Source: Purshia tridentata (taxonomy: Eukaryota; Streptophyta; Magnoliopsida; Rosales; Rosaceae). From it: 64,000 bases of DNA. The stretch lies in assembly GCA_003254885.1 (NCBI GenBank), contig QANT01004728.1, positions 1 to 64,000 on the forward strand, written 5' to 3'. The position numbers and the translations under genes were made by a program. This document shows, piece after piece, positions 63,389 to 64,000 of this stretch (position 1 is its first letter; every line of letters begins with the position of its first letter). The notes beneath the pieces were generated by a model. That model saw nothing but the letters and a program-made list of their open reading frames with translations, did no database searches and was not told the origin of the DNA.

Positions 63389-64000
63389 CTTTCATTATAA
63401 AAAAATATATATATATATTATATAAGACAGAATATAATAAGGTGTAAAATACATAAGATATAGAACACAATAGTACTCCAATGTAAAAAACAGATAAGTC
63501 GTACCATATTATACTCGAGATAACAAGAAAATGCATATTTTACCATTTTCTATATTAACTATAAACTACATATTTCAGGAAAAAAATCACTAGAAATGTC
63601 TTCAATACGCTAATTATAAACTTTGGAAAACACAAATTGATATTGATGAGACCATTTCATTGAGCTACCTCTCTGCAGCTAATGTCACAATGCTATTTCT
63701 ATACCGTTGAAGGATATGCTTCTGCATATATCTATTTTGTCGCTTAGTTACTTAGCCAGCTGTTTACAATATTTTCACCGTGTTCATAGAATAGGGAATA
63801 TGTCCTGCTACGTGTCTCTTGATGAGTAGTCCCTTTGCTTTAGGTTGATATAAAACCTCTGTACGACCATTTTCTGGTATGGAGGGAATGAAAATTGAAT
63901 TTACTTTTACAATCTTACCATTTTTGCTCTCTGCTTCCTTTCTCTGTAACCTGGCTCCACCAGATATTGATTTAAAACATATTATAATTGAAGGAAGTTT
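63389..64000 (-). other. Intron of APC1 running off the window
   Basis: The exon ending at 63388 opens at phase 0 after an acceptor, so coding sequence must continue upstream. I find no further exon up to 64000, so this stretch is read as the right part of a long intron. It contains an ATAT run near 63402-63420. Confidence 0.55.

Noticed and set aside
1-64000. CRISPR arrays, operons, phage or bacterial gene clusters
   Set aside because: No regularly spaced repeats with unique spacers were seen, all genes are intron-bearing plant genes, and intergenic DNA is AT-rich plant sequence.

Overview
The window is nuclear DNA from a flowering plant. Genes are split by AT-rich GT-AG (twice GC-AG) introns, there are long TA, CT and GA microsatellites, and all nine recognisable proteins belong to plant families. 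Codon content and intron sizes fit a woody rosid eudicot. Rosaceae (Prunus or a relative) is my guess, but it is not proven by anything seen here. I joined exons by hand; splice phases close without a frame error in every gene reported.

Layout. 1-5.9 kb: no gene; a graveyard of small transposons (a solo LTR with 5-bp target duplications, a hAT-type MITE with an 8-bp duplication, a second MITE sitting in a 26-bp minisatellite). 5.97-10.57 kb (+): SMXL6/7/8-type strigolactone repressor. 12.3-15.1 kb (+): Alfin-like PHD-finger protein. 19.0-21.3 kb (-): jasmonate-induced oxygenase (JOX). 21.3-27.7 kb: gene-poor. 28.3-30.4 kb (+): ankyrin/tandem-CCCH zinc finger protein of the SZF1/CZF1 group. 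33.4-35.6 kb (-): plastid omega-3 fatty acid desaturase (FAD7/FAD8). 36.8-45.1 kb (-): 24-exon tomosyn/Lgl-like WD40 protein with an R-SNARE-like tail. 46.6-48.0 kb (+): 2-oxoglutarate dioxygenase-like protein that has lost its iron ligands. 50.8-53.5 kb (+): ESK1/TBL29-type xylan O-acetyltransferase. 54.8 kb to beyond the right edge (-): C-terminal half of APC1, the largest anaphase-promoting-complex subunit (22 exons seen).

The genes do not form a pathway or operon. Several are stress- or hormone-linked (SMXL: strigolactone; JOX: jasmonate; SZF1: salt, cold and elicitors; FAD7/8: trienoic fatty acids, the precursors of jasmonate). The most informative large-scale signal is gene order. From memory, the Arabidopsis counterparts lie in three separate short blocks (At2g40130-40150, At3g55970-55990, At5g05560-05610), so this window looks like the unsplit ancestral neighbourhood.

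I see no CRISPR, operon, phage or other prokaryotic system, and no convincing novel multi-gene system. The best leads for something undescribed are the ligand-less dioxygenase-like protein, a SINE family with two target-site-bracketed copies, and an in-frame 30-bp minisatellite in the tomosyn-like gene.
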